The position numbers and the translations under genes are program-made. Shown here in pieces: positions 1 through 7,688 of a DNA stretch of 21,919 bases. How positions within the stretch are numbered: position 1 is the first letter of the stretch; each line of letters opens with the position of its first letter. The notes beneath the pieces were generated by a model that was not told where the DNA came from, ran no database searches, and saw only the letters and a list, made by a program, of their open reading frames with translations. Source of the stretch: a candidate division BRC1 bacterium ADurb.BinA292 (GTDB taxonomy: Bacteria > Sumerlaeota > Sumerlaeia > MVZB01). The DNA is taken from the NCBI GenBank assembly GCA_002068205.1, contig MVZB01000024.1, positions 1-21,919 of the forward strand, written 5' to 3'.

Positions 1-988
1 ACTCGCCCAGCAGCACGCGCAGCCGTTCCGCGCAGTCGGCCGTCAGCGGATGCCCCGTCACCTCCTGAGAGACGGGCTCCAGGCTGAGTGTGGTCTCCGG
101 ATCGCGGTCGCCGTACTCGCGCCGCATCCGCTCCTGCTGCGTGGCGATCACGTGCCGGGCATCGTTCAGCCGGTCGGCCACGAGCCGCACGACGGCGCGG
201 GCATCGCGCGGGATGGCGTTGTCGGCCGAGCCGCCATCGACGGAGACCAGCCGCGCCGGCGCCGCCCCGGCCAGCGCGCTCCACGCTTCGGCCAGCAGCT
301 TGAGCGCATTGGCGCGCCCCAGATGGATGTCCACGCCCGAGTGACCGCCGCGCAGGCCGCCCACGCGCAGCGCGTAGAGCTCGCCCGGCCCCGGCTCGGC
401 CTCGCGCGCCAACGGCAGCCGGATCGATGTGCTCCGCCCCCCCGCGCAACCGATCGTGAAGACCCCCTCCTCCTCGCTGTCCAGGTTGAGCAGGATGCGC
501 CCGCTGACGATTGACGGCTCCAGCGCCCCCGCGCCGATCAGTCCGGTCTCCTCCTCCACCGTCAGCAGGAGCTCGAGCGGTGGATGGATGGCGGCGGGGT
601 CCTCGGCCAGCGCCATCATCATCGCGACGGCGATGCCGTTGTCGGCGCCGAGCGTCGTGTCGGTCGCGCTGAGCCATTCCTCGCCGTCCTCATCGCGCTC
701 CTGGCGCAGGCTGATCGGATCGGTCAGGAAATTTTGCGCCGATTCGGGCGTTTTCTCGCAGACCATGTCGACGTGCCCTTGCAGCACGACGGTGGCCCGG
801 GCCGCCATCCCCGGCGAGGCCGGAACGGCGATGACCCGGTTGCCCCTGGCGTCGCGGCGGACCGCGAAGCCGTGCCCACCGGCCCAATCCTCCAGCATCC
901 GCATCACCGCTTCCTCGCGGCCCGAAGGGCGGGGGATGCGGCTGATCGCCTGGAAGTGCTTGAGGACGCGGTCGGATGAAGCGGGCAT
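1..988 (-). CDS. pepD: Cytosolic dipeptidase PepD, M20C family (3' end cut by window)
   Basis: Zinc-dependent aminoacyl-histidine (Xaa-His) dipeptidase that hydrolyses dipeptides in the cytoplasm. The gene reads leftwards from an ATG at 988 and runs off the window, leaving 329 residues of a family that is usually about 480 long. Seen motifs in order: an N-terminal FQAISRIPRPSGREE segment, the metal-binding QGHVDMVCEK, TTLGADNGIAVA, the catalytic-Glu motif TVEEETG and the M20C-typical LDSEEEGVFTIGCAGG. These closely match the E. coli PepD pattern (GHIDMV, TTLGADNG, DSEEEG), so the family call is strong. The ribosome site is weak (GGGAAT). It lies 73 bases after cdd on the same strand and is probably the last gene of the leuB-cdd-pepD run. 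The C-terminal catalytic half cannot be checked here. Confidence 0.93.
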   Translation of the reverse strand, partial: MPASSDRVLKHFQAISRIPRPSGREEAVMRMLEDWAGGHGFAVRRDARGNRVIAVPASPGMAARATVVLQGHVDMVCEKTPESAQNFLTDPISLRQERDEDGEEWLSATDTTLGADNGIAVAMMMALAEDPAAIHPPLELLLTVEEETGLIGAGALEPSIVSGRILLNLDSEEEGVFTIGCAGGRSTSIRLPLAREAEPGPGELYALRVGGLRGGHSGVDIHLGRANALKLLAEAWSALAGAAPARLVSVDGGSADNAIPRDARAVVRLVADRLNDARHVIATQQERMRREYGDRDPETTLSLEPVSQEVTGHPLTADCAERLRVLLGE

Positions 989-1061
989 CGGCGTATTCCC
1001 ATCTGGATCGGGGCGGAGCTGGCTGGCGGTTCCCGAGGGTGTTGCTGCCGGCGTCCGGGCC

Positions 1062-1493
1062 CTAGCCGGCGCTGAAGCCGCTCTCGCCCGCGCCGAAGCT
1101 CTCCGGTAGCAGGTCGCGCAAGGCATGGCGCCGCGGCGCGGTTCCGTCGCAGAACAGGTAGACCGTCATCGTGGGGCCGAACTCGGCCAGCACCTGGCGG
1201 CACGCGCCGCAGGGCGACGTCGGCACCGCCGTCGGCGTGTAGACTGCCGCCGCGAGCAGCTTGCGCGCGCCCGCCAGCACCGCCGCGCCGACGGCATGGC
1301 GCTCGGCGCAGATCGTCAAGCCGAACGAAACATTTTCCACGTTGCAGCCGGCGAACAGCCGCCCCTGGTCGTCGAGCACCGCCGCCCCCACCGCAAAGTG
1401 CGAGTACGGCGCGTAGGCCGCCACGGCCGCCTCACGCGCCGCCGCAAACAGACGGTCCAGATCGGCCGGCGAGACGGGCTCGGGCTGCGGCAC
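1062..1493 (-). CDS. cdd: Cytidine deaminase
   Basis: Converts cytidine and deoxycytidine to uridine forms in pyrimidine salvage; cytoplasmic zinc enzyme. Seen: substrate-loop motif AYAPYSHFAVGAAVL, GCNVENVSFGLTICAER with the zinc-ligand Cys and catalytic Glu of the CAE motif, and the second zinc motif PSPCGACRQVLAEF with two Cys ligands. This is the complete homotetrameric-type Cdd core. Start choice: I prefer GTG at 1493, which has a GAGGAG ribosome site about 10 bases upstream and gives 143 residues, near the usual 130-140. An ATG at 1547 would add 18 Pro-rich residues and has a poorer site. The C-terminus has a short Ser/Gly-rich extension. It sits between leuB and pepD on the same strand, with 122 bases to leuB from this start. 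Confidence 0.95.
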   Translation of the reverse strand: MPQPEPVSPADLDRLFAAAREAAVAAYAPYSHFAVGAAVLDDQGRLFAGCNVENVSFGLTICAERHAVGAAVLAGARKLLAAAVYTPTAVPTSPCGACRQVLAEFGPTMTVYLFCDGTAPRRHALRDLLPESFGAGESGFSAG

Positions 1494-1615
1494 GGTCGGG
1501 CGCTCCTCAGGCTGGATTGGGCGCGGCGGGTTGCCAATCCGCTTCATTCAATCCGAAGCACTCGCCCGCGCCAATCGAAAATCGTGGTCCGCAGGCTTTC
1601 CGCAGCTCCCCCCGC

Positions 1616-2698
1616 TCACAAGGCTTCGATGATCCGCCGGGTCATCTCCTGGGTGCCGATCGATTTCTCGTTGCGGTCGGCGATGTCGCGGGTGCGGTGG
1701 CCGGCCTCGAGCGCCCGCCGGACGGCCTGCTCGATCGCGGCGGCCGCCTCCTCCATCTCAAACGAATAGCGCAGCATCAGCGCGCCGGAGAGGATCGCGC
1801 CGATCGGGTTGGCGATCCCCTGCCCGGCGATATCGGGCGCCGAACCGCTGATCGGCTCATAGAAGAACGGCGGCCGCGGCCCGATCGCCGCCGACGGGAT
1901 CATCCCCAGCGATCCGCCCAGGACCGACGCCTCGTCGCTGATGATGTCGCCGAATTCGTTGTTCGCCAGGATCACGTCCAGCTCGGTCGGCCGCTGAACC
2001 ACCACCATCGTTGCCGAATCGATGAGCTGGTGGCGCAATTCGATGTCGGGGTAGTCCGCGCCGACGCGGATGACCACCTCGCGCCACAGCCGCGAGGTCT
2101 CCAGGACGTTGGACTTGTCGAGCGACATCAGCCGCTTGCGGCGCCGCCCGGCCGCGTCGAACGCCACCCGCGCCACCTGCTCGACCGCCTTTTCCGAATA
2201 GACGCACGTATCGTAGGCTTCGATGTCCCCTTCGGGTCCGGGCCGGCGGCCGCGCTCGCCGAAATACAGCCCGAAATTCAGCTCGCGAACGATCAGCATG
2301 TCGACGCCCCCCTCCAGCAGATCGGGGCGCAGCGGCGTCCGGTGGCGCAGGCATTCGGGCAGCCAGATCGGCCGCAGGTTGGCAAACAGTCCGAAAGTCT
2401 TGCGGATGGAGAGCACGGCCTTCTCCGGGCGCAGGGCGAGCGGTTGATCGTCCCACTTGGGACCCCCGGCCGCCCCCAGCAGGATGGCGTCGCTCCGGCG
2501 GCAGGTCTCCAGCACCTCGTCGGTCAGCGGCAGCCCGTGCGCGTCGATCGACGCGCCGCCGACCAGGCACTCGCGCCACTCGAACCGCACGCCGCGCCCG
2601 CGGGTGGCCGCCTCCAGCACCTTGAGCGTCTCGGGGATGACCTCCTGGCCGATCCCGTCGCCGGCCAGAACGGCCACCTTGAGCACACGATCCGTCAT
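1616..2698 (-). CDS. leuB: 3-isopropylmalate dehydrogenase
   Basis: NAD-dependent oxidative decarboxylation of 3-isopropylmalate in leucine synthesis; cytoplasmic. The 360-residue length matches the family. Seen: AGDGIGQEV near 12-20, the loop SIRKTFGLFANLRP (about 97-110) with substrate-binding arginines, LDKSNVLETSRLWREV with the catalytic Lys (195), metal-binding aspartates in NNEFGDIISDEAS (246-258), and NAD-site GSAPDIAGQGIANP (285-298). A GAGGG ribosome site lies 8 bases before the ATG. One oddity is that the segment usually read VRELTGGIYFGE is VRELNFGLYFGE here (about 138-148), and the usual DNAAM-type motif is DSATM (227-231). Both are near the substrate pocket, so a related beta-decarboxylating dehydrogenase is possible, but overall similarity favours LeuB. 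No leuA, leuC or leuD is in the window. Confidence 0.92.
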   Translation of the reverse strand: MTDRVLKVAVLAGDGIGQEVIPETLKVLEAATRGRGVRFEWRECLVGGASIDAHGLPLTDEVLETCRRSDAILLGAAGGPKWDDQPLALRPEKAVLSIRKTFGLFANLRPIWLPECLRHRTPLRPDLLEGGVDMLIVRELNFGLYFGERGRRPGPEGDIEAYDTCVYSEKAVEQVARVAFDAAGRRRKRLMSLDKSNVLETSRLWREVVIRVGADYPDIELRHQLIDSATMVVVQRPTELDVILANNEFGDIISDEASVLGGSLGMIPSAAIGPRPPFFYEPISGSAPDIAGQGIANPIGAILSGALMLRYSFEMEEAAAAIEQAVRRALEAGHRTRDIADRNEKSIGTQEMTRRIIEAL

Positions 2699-2767
2699 CT
2701 GGGATTCCCTCGCTTCACTGTCGATTCATGCGGCGGCAGGCACATTTCCCGCGCGCTCCGCTTGCCC

Positions 2768-3994
2768 TCAGGTCAATTCCACCGGGATCTGCAGCAGTTC
2801 GCGGTAGAGTCGGATGATCATCAAATTATAATGCGCGTCATCGTCATTGGGGTTGATGCTCAGCACGCGCTCGAACCCGCGCCAGGCCTCGGCCATCCTC
2901 CCCGCCTCAAAGTATTTCCAGGCCAGGTTGTAAAGGATGTCGGCGTTGTCCCCGTTGAGTGCCGCCAGCGCCTCATATTCCCCGATCGAATAGTCGTAGG
3001 GCGACCGGTTGCGCTCCATGCCGGGCGGCCAGTGGATGTTGCGCGCGATCTTGCGCGTCGTCGCCCGCCGGGTCAGGAACTCGTAGGCCTTGCGCAGCCG
3101 CATGAATTCCTCGCCGGCCAGTTCCTGCAGCCGCGGACGCAGGTGGCGCACCTTGTCGGGGTGAAACAGCTTGGCCTTGCGGCGGAAGGCGCGCGTGATC
3201 TCTTCGTGGCCAGCGCCCGGTTCGATCTCCAGCACCGCGCAGCACCCCTCCGCCGTGGTGAGGTCGGGCTCCACCGCGCGCAGCGGGATCTGATGCGTAT
3301 GCTCGATCCGGTCCTCTTCTTCTTCCGTCGGGGCCGCCGGCTGCTCTCCGCGCAGGATCTGATCCGGATCGGCGATGACGCGCGGCCGCTTCTCACCAAT
3401 CAGCCGGCAGCGCATCTCGCGATACTTGCGGTCGTCGATGATCGCCGATTGGAAATTGAGCATCTGCGCCGGCGCCTCATCGTCCAGCACCGCGCCGGTC
3501 AGATCGGCGTCGGTTACGTCGGCCCCATCGACGACGGCGCCGGTCAGGCGGGCGAATTTCAACACCGCGCCCCGCAGGTCGGCTTCGGTCAGGTTCGAGC
3601 CGGAGAGGTCCGCGCCGACCAGGTTACAGCCGCTGAGCCGCGCCTGCGACAGATTGGCGCCCTCCAGGCACGTATCGACCATCTCGGCCTCCTGCAGGTT
3701 GGCCGAGCGCAGGTCGGCGCGGTCGAAGCAGGAATTGCGCAGGTTGGCCCGCCGGAAATCGCTGAAACTCAGAATGCTGTCCGACAGGTCGCAGTTGATC
3801 AGCTCGGCGCCGCGAAAAATCGCCGTCGACATGTTCAGTTCGCTCAGGTCGTAATCGCGCAGTTTCAAGGCGGAGAGATCGGCGGTCGACAGGTCGATCC
3901 ATTTGGCCCGCAGTTTGAACAACAGCCAGTCCTTTCGGCCGGTGGACTTGTCGACGGAATCGCGCAAGCGCTTGAGGTGCAGGGGATCAGCCAT
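2768..3994 (-). CDS. Pentapeptide-repeat / DnaJ-like / TPR fusion protein
   Basis: A 408-residue soluble protein of unknown role with three recognisable parts. Residues about 34-171 are a run of A(D/N)LxX pentapeptide repeats (for example GANLSQARLSGCNLVGADLS), expected to form a right-handed quadrilateral beta-helix. Residues about 171-245 are an acidic linker. Residues about 247-310 resemble a J domain: CCAVLEIEPGAGHEEITRAF, then FHPDK with the HPD triad at 278-280, then KAYEFL. Residues about 340-400 look like a TPR-type helical repeat (DILYNLAWKYFEAGRMAEAW). HPD implies it could stimulate a DnaK-type Hsp70, with the beta-helix or TPR choosing the partner; that is inference. No signal peptide. 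No close ribosome site is visible before the ATG. It is first in the run towards leuB (69-base gap) and diverges from obgE. Confidence 0.88.
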   Translation of the reverse strand: MADPLHLKRLRDSVDKSTGRKDWLLFKLRAKWIDLSTADLSALKLRDYDLSELNMSTAIFRGAELINCDLSDSILSFSDFRRANLRNSCFDRADLRSANLQEAEMVDTCLEGANLSQARLSGCNLVGADLSGSNLTEADLRGAVLKFARLTGAVVDGADVTDADLTGAVLDDEAPAQMLNFQSAIIDDRKYREMRCRLIGEKRPRVIADPDQILRGEQPAAPTEEEEDRIEHTHQIPLRAVEPDLTTAEGCCAVLEIEPGAGHEEITRAFRRKAKLFHPDKVRHLRPRLQELAGEEFMRLRKAYEFLTRRATTRKIARNIHWPPGMERNRSPYDYSIGEYEALAALNGDNADILYNLAWKYFEAGRMAEAWRGFERVLSINPNDDDAHYNLMIIRLYRELLQIPVELT

Positions 3995-4050
3995 GCGTGG
4001 TCGGATACGCGAAGAAATCCCTCAGCCGGACATCGGTTCATGCCGACAAC

Positions 4051-4080
4051 TTGCACGCGGCGGCGCCCTGCTGGCACAAT
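4051..4080 (+). promoter_or_regulatory. Candidate sigma-70-type promoter for obgE
   Basis: In the 173-base divergent gap there is TTGCAC, an 18-base spacer and CACAAT preceded by TGG (an extended -10 arrangement). It points to obgE, leaving about 87 bases to its ATG. The -35 matches consensus only partly, so this is a suggestion from the sequence alone. Confidence 0.3.
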
Positions 4081-4167
4081 GAGGCCAGTCTGCGCCGGCC
4101 CGTCGCCGCGCGCTGGCTTTCAGCGCCGGCGGCCATGGTCGCTGGCATTCTATGCATCGAGCGAACG

Positions 4168-5298
4168 ATGAGCCAATCTTTTGTCGATAGCGTCCGCGTT
4201 TATGTCAAGGGGGGCGACGGCGGCAACGGCGCGATCTCCTTCCGCCGCGAGAAATACGTCCCCCACGGCGGGCCCGACGGCGGCGACGGCGGCCCCGGCG
4301 GCAATGTCTGGTTCGTCGCTTCCACTGAACTTGCCACCTTGATTGATCTGAAGTTACGCCCCAGCCTGAAGGCCGGCGCGGGCGGCCACGGCCTCGGCAA
4401 GAATATGACCGGGCGCGCCGGCGACGACATCACCGTGGAGGTCCCCCTGGGGACGGTCGTTCTCGATGAGGACGGCAACGAACTGGCCGACCTGGTGGAG
4501 GCCGGCCAGCGCTTCCTGGCGGCGGCCGGCGGCGCCGGCGGCGCCGGCAACCAGCATTACGCCACGCCGACCAACCAGGCCCCGCGCAAGGCCAAACGGG
4601 GCCAGCCCGGCCAGGAGCGCAGCCTCCGACTGGAACTGAAACTGATCGCCCAGGGCGGCCTGATCGGCCTCCCCAACGCCGGCAAGTCCACCCTGCTGGC
4701 CAGCCTGACGCGCGCCACCCCGCGCATCGCCCCCTTCCCCTTCACCACGCTCCATCCGAACCTGGGCGTGATGGAGGTCGACGTGGCGCGCCGCGTGACG
4801 CTGGCCGACATCCCTGGCCTGATCGAAGGGGCCTGGCGCGGCGCCGGCCTGGGCGACCGCTTCCTGCGACACATCGAGCGGACCGCCCTGCTGATTCACC
4901 TGGTGGCGCCCCCGGAGGACTGCCAGCTCCTGCCCGACCTGCGGCCCGAGGACGAGGCGGAGATGGCCGAACTGGGCCGCGACGGCGTGCGCGCGGCCTA
5001 CCAGCTCGTGCGCCGCGAACTGGAGGCCTACAGCGAGGAACTGAGCCGCAAGCCGGAAATCATCGTCCTGACCAAGATCGACCTGCTGCCCGAACGCCTC
5101 CGCCAGGCCTGGCTGGCCGTCCTGCGGGAGACCGGCAAGCCGGTGGCGGCGATCTCGGCCGAGACCGGCGAGGGCCTGGATCGCCTCAAAGCCCTCCTGA
5201 TCGAGCAACTCGATCGCATGGGCATGATCTGGGACGATCCGCGCCGGCCGCATCTCGCCGCAGCCCCGCCCGTCGAACCTGATCGAAGCGGGGATTGA
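4168..5298 (+). CDS. obgE: GTPase Obg/CgtA
   Basis: Essential ribosome-associated GTPase that acts in 50S subunit maturation and stress control. The 376 residues start at MSQSFVDSVRVYVKGGDGG, the canonical start of the glycine-rich Obg fold (about 1-160), with GGPDGGDGGPGGNVWF. The G domain follows: G1 GLPNAGKST (167-175), switch I PFTT (191-194), G3 DIPGLIEGA (214-222), G4 TKID (302-305) and G5 SAETGEG (330-336). The frame is open further upstream to 3997, but the Obg N-terminus fixes the ATG at 4168; the ribosome site is weak. There is no extra C-terminal OCT domain. Small deviations are TKID instead of the usual NKxD and a Gly in the stretch before G1 (AQGGLIGLPN). It directly precedes proB, a frequent bacterial pairing. 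Confidence 0.97.
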   Translation: MSQSFVDSVRVYVKGGDGGNGAISFRREKYVPHGGPDGGDGGPGGNVWFVASTELATLIDLKLRPSLKAGAGGHGLGKNMTGRAGDDITVEVPLGTVVLDEDGNELADLVEAGQRFLAAAGGAGGAGNQHYATPTNQAPRKAKRGQPGQERSLRLELKLIAQGGLIGLPNAGKSTLLASLTRATPRIAPFPFTTLHPNLGVMEVDVARRVTLADIPGLIEGAWRGAGLGDRFLRHIERTALLIHLVAPPEDCQLLPDLRPEDEAEMAELGRDGVRAAYQLVRRELEAYSEELSRKPEIIVLTKIDLLPERLRQAWLAVLRETGKPVAAISAETGEGLDRLKALLIEQLDRMGMIWDDPRRPHLAAAPPVEPDRSGD

Positions 5299-5402
5299 CG
5301 ACACCCCGCCGACCGGCTAAGACAGGGGACGGCGCGCGACCGTCGCCCGCCCCACAGGCCCGATCGATGGCCGCCCGGGTGAGACCGACGCGCGATGTCC
5401 AG

Positions 5403-6587
5403 ATGATCCATATCGACAACATACAAGGGACCGGCCGCGGGATCGACCTGCGCAAGGTGGTCATCAAGCTGGGTTCGGCCGTCGTCGCCGGCGAAGGCCA
5501 CCAGCTCGACTTGGTCACGCTGGGCGCCCTGGCCGATTCGGTCGCCAACCTGCGCCGCCAGGGCGTGGACGTCATCCTCGTCTCCTCCGGCGCGATCGGC
5601 ATGGGTCGGCGCGCCTTCCCCGATTTTACCGCCCGCACGATCCCGGACCGGCAGGCCCTGGCGGCGATCGGCCAGGTCGGCCTGATGCACGCCTACAAAA
5701 CCCTGTTCAACGCGCGCGATCTGCGCGCCGCGCAGATCCTGCTCACCCGCGACGACATGGAGGATCGCCGCCGCTATCTGAACGCCCGCTACACGCTGGA
5801 ACGCCTGCTCGAACTGGGCGCCGTCCCGGTGATCAACGAGAATGACACCGTCACGATCGACGAATTGCAGTTCGGCGATAACGACGAGCTGTCGGCCGTC
5901 GTCGCGATCAAGATGGGCGCCGACATGCTCATCATCCTCTCGATCGTCGATGGGCTGCACGAGGCCGAAGCGGATCCCACCGACGCCGGCGCGCGCGGCC
6001 GCAAGCGCAAGGGCCGCCACGCCGCCGGCCGGCGCATCGACGTCGTCGAATCGGTGGACGACGTGCTGGGGCTGGCCGACCGGACGCGGTCGGCGATGGG
6101 GACCGGCGGCATGCAGAGCAAGCTCAAGGCGCTGCACATGGCGAGCCAGGCGGGCGTGCATGCCGTGATCGCCCCCGGCAAGCGGGCCGGCATCGTCGAG
6201 GAGATCGTTTCGGGGCGATTTCCCGGCACTTACTTCGTCCCGCGGGTCGGGCACCGGTTGCGCGGCAAGCCCCGCTGGCTCGCGTTCGGCCGCCGCGCCA
6301 CCGGACGCTGCATCGTCATCGACGCCGGCGCCGTCGAGGCCCTGCGCGTCGGCAAGAAGAGCCTGCTGGCGGCTGGCGTGCGCGCCGTCCGCGGCCAGTT
6401 CGAACGCGGCGATCTGGTCGAGGTGCACGACGAAGCGGGCGCGCGCGTGGCCAAGGGCCTGACCAATTATTCCGCCGAGGAACTGGACCGGATCAAAGGC
6501 AAACGCACCCCGCAGATCCGCGAGATCCTCGGCGAACTGGACTACCCCGAAGTGATCCACCGCGACAATCTGGCGGTCGTGGATTAG
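5403..6587 (+). CDS. proB: Glutamate 5-kinase with PUA domain
   Basis: Phosphorylates glutamate to glutamyl-5-phosphate, the first step of proline synthesis. Numbered from the ATG at 5403 (394 residues): the amino-acid kinase domain has VVIKLGSAVV (19-28), LVSSGAIGMGRR (59-70), VPVINENDTV (141-150), FGDNDELSAVVA (157-168) and GTGGMQSKLKA (233-243). The C-terminal PUA domain (about 300-394) ends in the typical GKRTP...YPEVIHRDNL pattern. Starts are ambiguous. An in-frame TTG at 5295 overlaps the obgE stop, and an ATG lies at 5367; none has a clear ribosome site. A short basic stretch, GARGRKRKGRHAAGRR (196-211), replaces the usual loop before the GTGGM motif. It ends just before the block-3 terminator. 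No proA is adjacent. Confidence 0.94.
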   Translation: MIHIDNIQGTGRGIDLRKVVIKLGSAVVAGEGHQLDLVTLGALADSVANLRRQGVDVILVSSGAIGMGRRAFPDFTARTIPDRQALAAIGQVGLMHAYKTLFNARDLRAAQILLTRDDMEDRRRYLNARYTLERLLELGAVPVINENDTVTIDELQFGDNDELSAVVAIKMGADMLIILSIVDGLHEAEADPTDAGARGRKRKGRHAAGRRIDVVESVDDVLGLADRTRSAMGTGGMQSKLKALHMASQAGVHAVIAPGKRAGIVEEIVSGRFPGTYFVPRVGHRLRGKPRWLAFGRRATGRCIVIDAGAVEALRVGKKSLLAAGVRAVRGQFERGDLVEVHDEAGARVAKGLTNYSAEELDRIKGKRTPQIREILGELDYPEVIHRDNLAVVD

Positions 6588-6605
6588 CGGCGCCCTCGAC
6601 CGGAT

Positions 6606-6637
6606 AAAAAAATCCCGGCGGGCCTTGCCGCCGGGAT
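6606..6637 (-). terminator. Rho-independent terminator of the secreted-protein unit
   Basis: Read on the minus strand, ATCCCGGCGG and CCGCCGGGAT form a perfect 10-bp stem (6612-6621 with 6628-6637) around a 6-base loop, followed by a run of seven T. It lies 32 bases after the stop of the 6670-7626 gene. On the plus strand the stem lacks a T tract, so it is oriented for the minus-strand genes, though it could weakly stop proB read-through. Confidence 0.9.
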
Positions 6638-6669
6638 GGTAATGAGTCCGCCTGGATTGCAACGGGCCC

Positions 6670-7626
6670 TCAGCGCTTTCGTTCGATCTCCACCGAACGG
6701 TCGCCCTTCTCCACCTTCCAGGCGATCAGGGCCGCGTCGCCATTGATCCGGCCCGGATAAACCGACAGGCCGATCAGGTCGCCCTCGGACAACTCCAGGT
6801 CGCGCAACTGGTCGGCGGGACCGAGGTCCACCGTCTCCATTCCGCGTCCCTTCAGATCGACCCGGGCGATGAGATGGTCGCCATCCTGACCCTGATAGCG
6901 GACGGTGCGCAGGCCCTCGATGCTCCCATCGACCTGGTGCAGCGAGGTGCGCATTTCGCGTTCGATCTTGATCACTTCACCGTTCGCCTTCACCGTCTGG
7001 GCGATCATCACCGGTTGGCCGTTCAGCCGTCCCGGACGGCCTTCGACGTAGATCGAATCGCCCTCTTTCAGGTTCAGATGGGCGACCTTGCTGGCCGGCC
7101 CGAGTTCAACCCGCCCCTGGCTGCTCTTGGCGGTATCCACTTCGGCCAGAATATGCTCTTCCGACACGCCAGGATACTCGACCTTCATGATCCGAGTAAT
7201 GTGGCCGTCGATCGGATAGTAGAGCTCGTTGGCGGGGCTGGGGGGCGACGCATCGTAGGTGAGCCCTTCCTCGCGCGCGCGGAATTCCTCGCGCGTGGTC
7301 AGCTCTTCATTCTCTTTGATGATCCGCTCCTTTTCGGGTTCGCTCAGATCGGAGATCGTGGAGCTGGCCGGCAGGCCGAGGACGACCGGCTCGCGCGACC
7401 GGATCGGCTCGCGCTCCACTGCGTACCCACGGTCGGTGTCGACCTTCGATGAGCCCTCAACCTGATGCCACTCGCCCGACGGTCCCGTCTCGAAGACGAT
7501 CCGTTCGGTGCCCACCAGCGGCTTGCTGCCGTTGAGGTCTTGCGCCGGCGGCATCGCCGTCGCCGGCAGAACCAGGCCCATTCCGAACAGGGCCGCCAGG
7601 AAGGGTCTGGTGATTGTGGTAAGCAT
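6670..7626 (-). CDS. Secreted protein with two tandem OB-like beta domains
   Basis: Unrecognised 318-residue exported protein. A Sec signal peptide is seen (MLTTITRPFLAALFGMGLVLPATA, cleavage after about 24). A charged, Glu-rich segment lies at about 90-135. Two similar domains of about 88 residues follow (137-224 and 230-317). Both share the order D-G-x-I, V-E/D-LGPA, L-x-L-x-EGD, G-R-x-NG, A-x-x-V-K and IERx at the end, so they arose by duplication. The spacing (LGPA, EGD, PGRLNG) suggests a small beta-barrel such as an OB fold; this is inference. The start is well supported: AAAGGAGGTAAG lies at 7631-7642, about 4 bases before the ATG at its nearest edge. It is 62 bases after the Arg/Asp-rich gene and ends at a strong terminator. 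No catalytic motif is visible. Confidence 0.8.
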   Translation of the reverse strand: MLTTITRPFLAALFGMGLVLPATAMPPAQDLNGSKPLVGTERIVFETGPSGEWHQVEGSSKVDTDRGYAVEREPIRSREPVVLGLPASSTISDLSEPEKERIIKENEELTTREEFRAREEGLTYDASPPSPANELYYPIDGHITRIMKVEYPGVSEEHILAEVDTAKSSQGRVELGPASKVAHLNLKEGDSIYVEGRPGRLNGQPVMIAQTVKANGEVIKIEREMRTSLHQVDGSIEGLRTVRYQGQDGDHLIARVDLKGRGMETVDLGPADQLRDLELSEGDLIGLSVYPGRINGDAALIAWKVEKGDRSVEIERKR

Positions 7627-7647
7627 GATTCTTACCTCCTTTAACGT

Positions 7648-7667
7648 CGGCCAGTTTCATATGGCCG
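7648..7667. promoter_or_regulatory. Short inverted repeat in the leader of the tandem-domain gene
   Basis: CGGCCA (7648-7653) and TGGCCG (7662-7667) are perfect 6-base arms around an 8-base spacer. The element sits 5 bases upstream of the strong ribosome site (7631-7642), inside the 62-base gap between the two secreted genes. The next 30 bases are unusually AT-rich (TTTTCAAAAATGTTAATAAT), so a promoter or operator could be here. On the minus strand a GATAAT lies about 17 bases after a weak CTGGAA. It could also act as an RNA hairpin near the ribosome site. Confidence 0.3.
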
Positions 7668-7688
7668 AATTTTCAAAAATGTTAATAA

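Noticed and set aside
1517..4171. 884-residue plus-strand open frame
   Set aside because: Antisense to leuB and the pentapeptide gene; it mirrors their codon pattern and has no domain signal or ribosome site.
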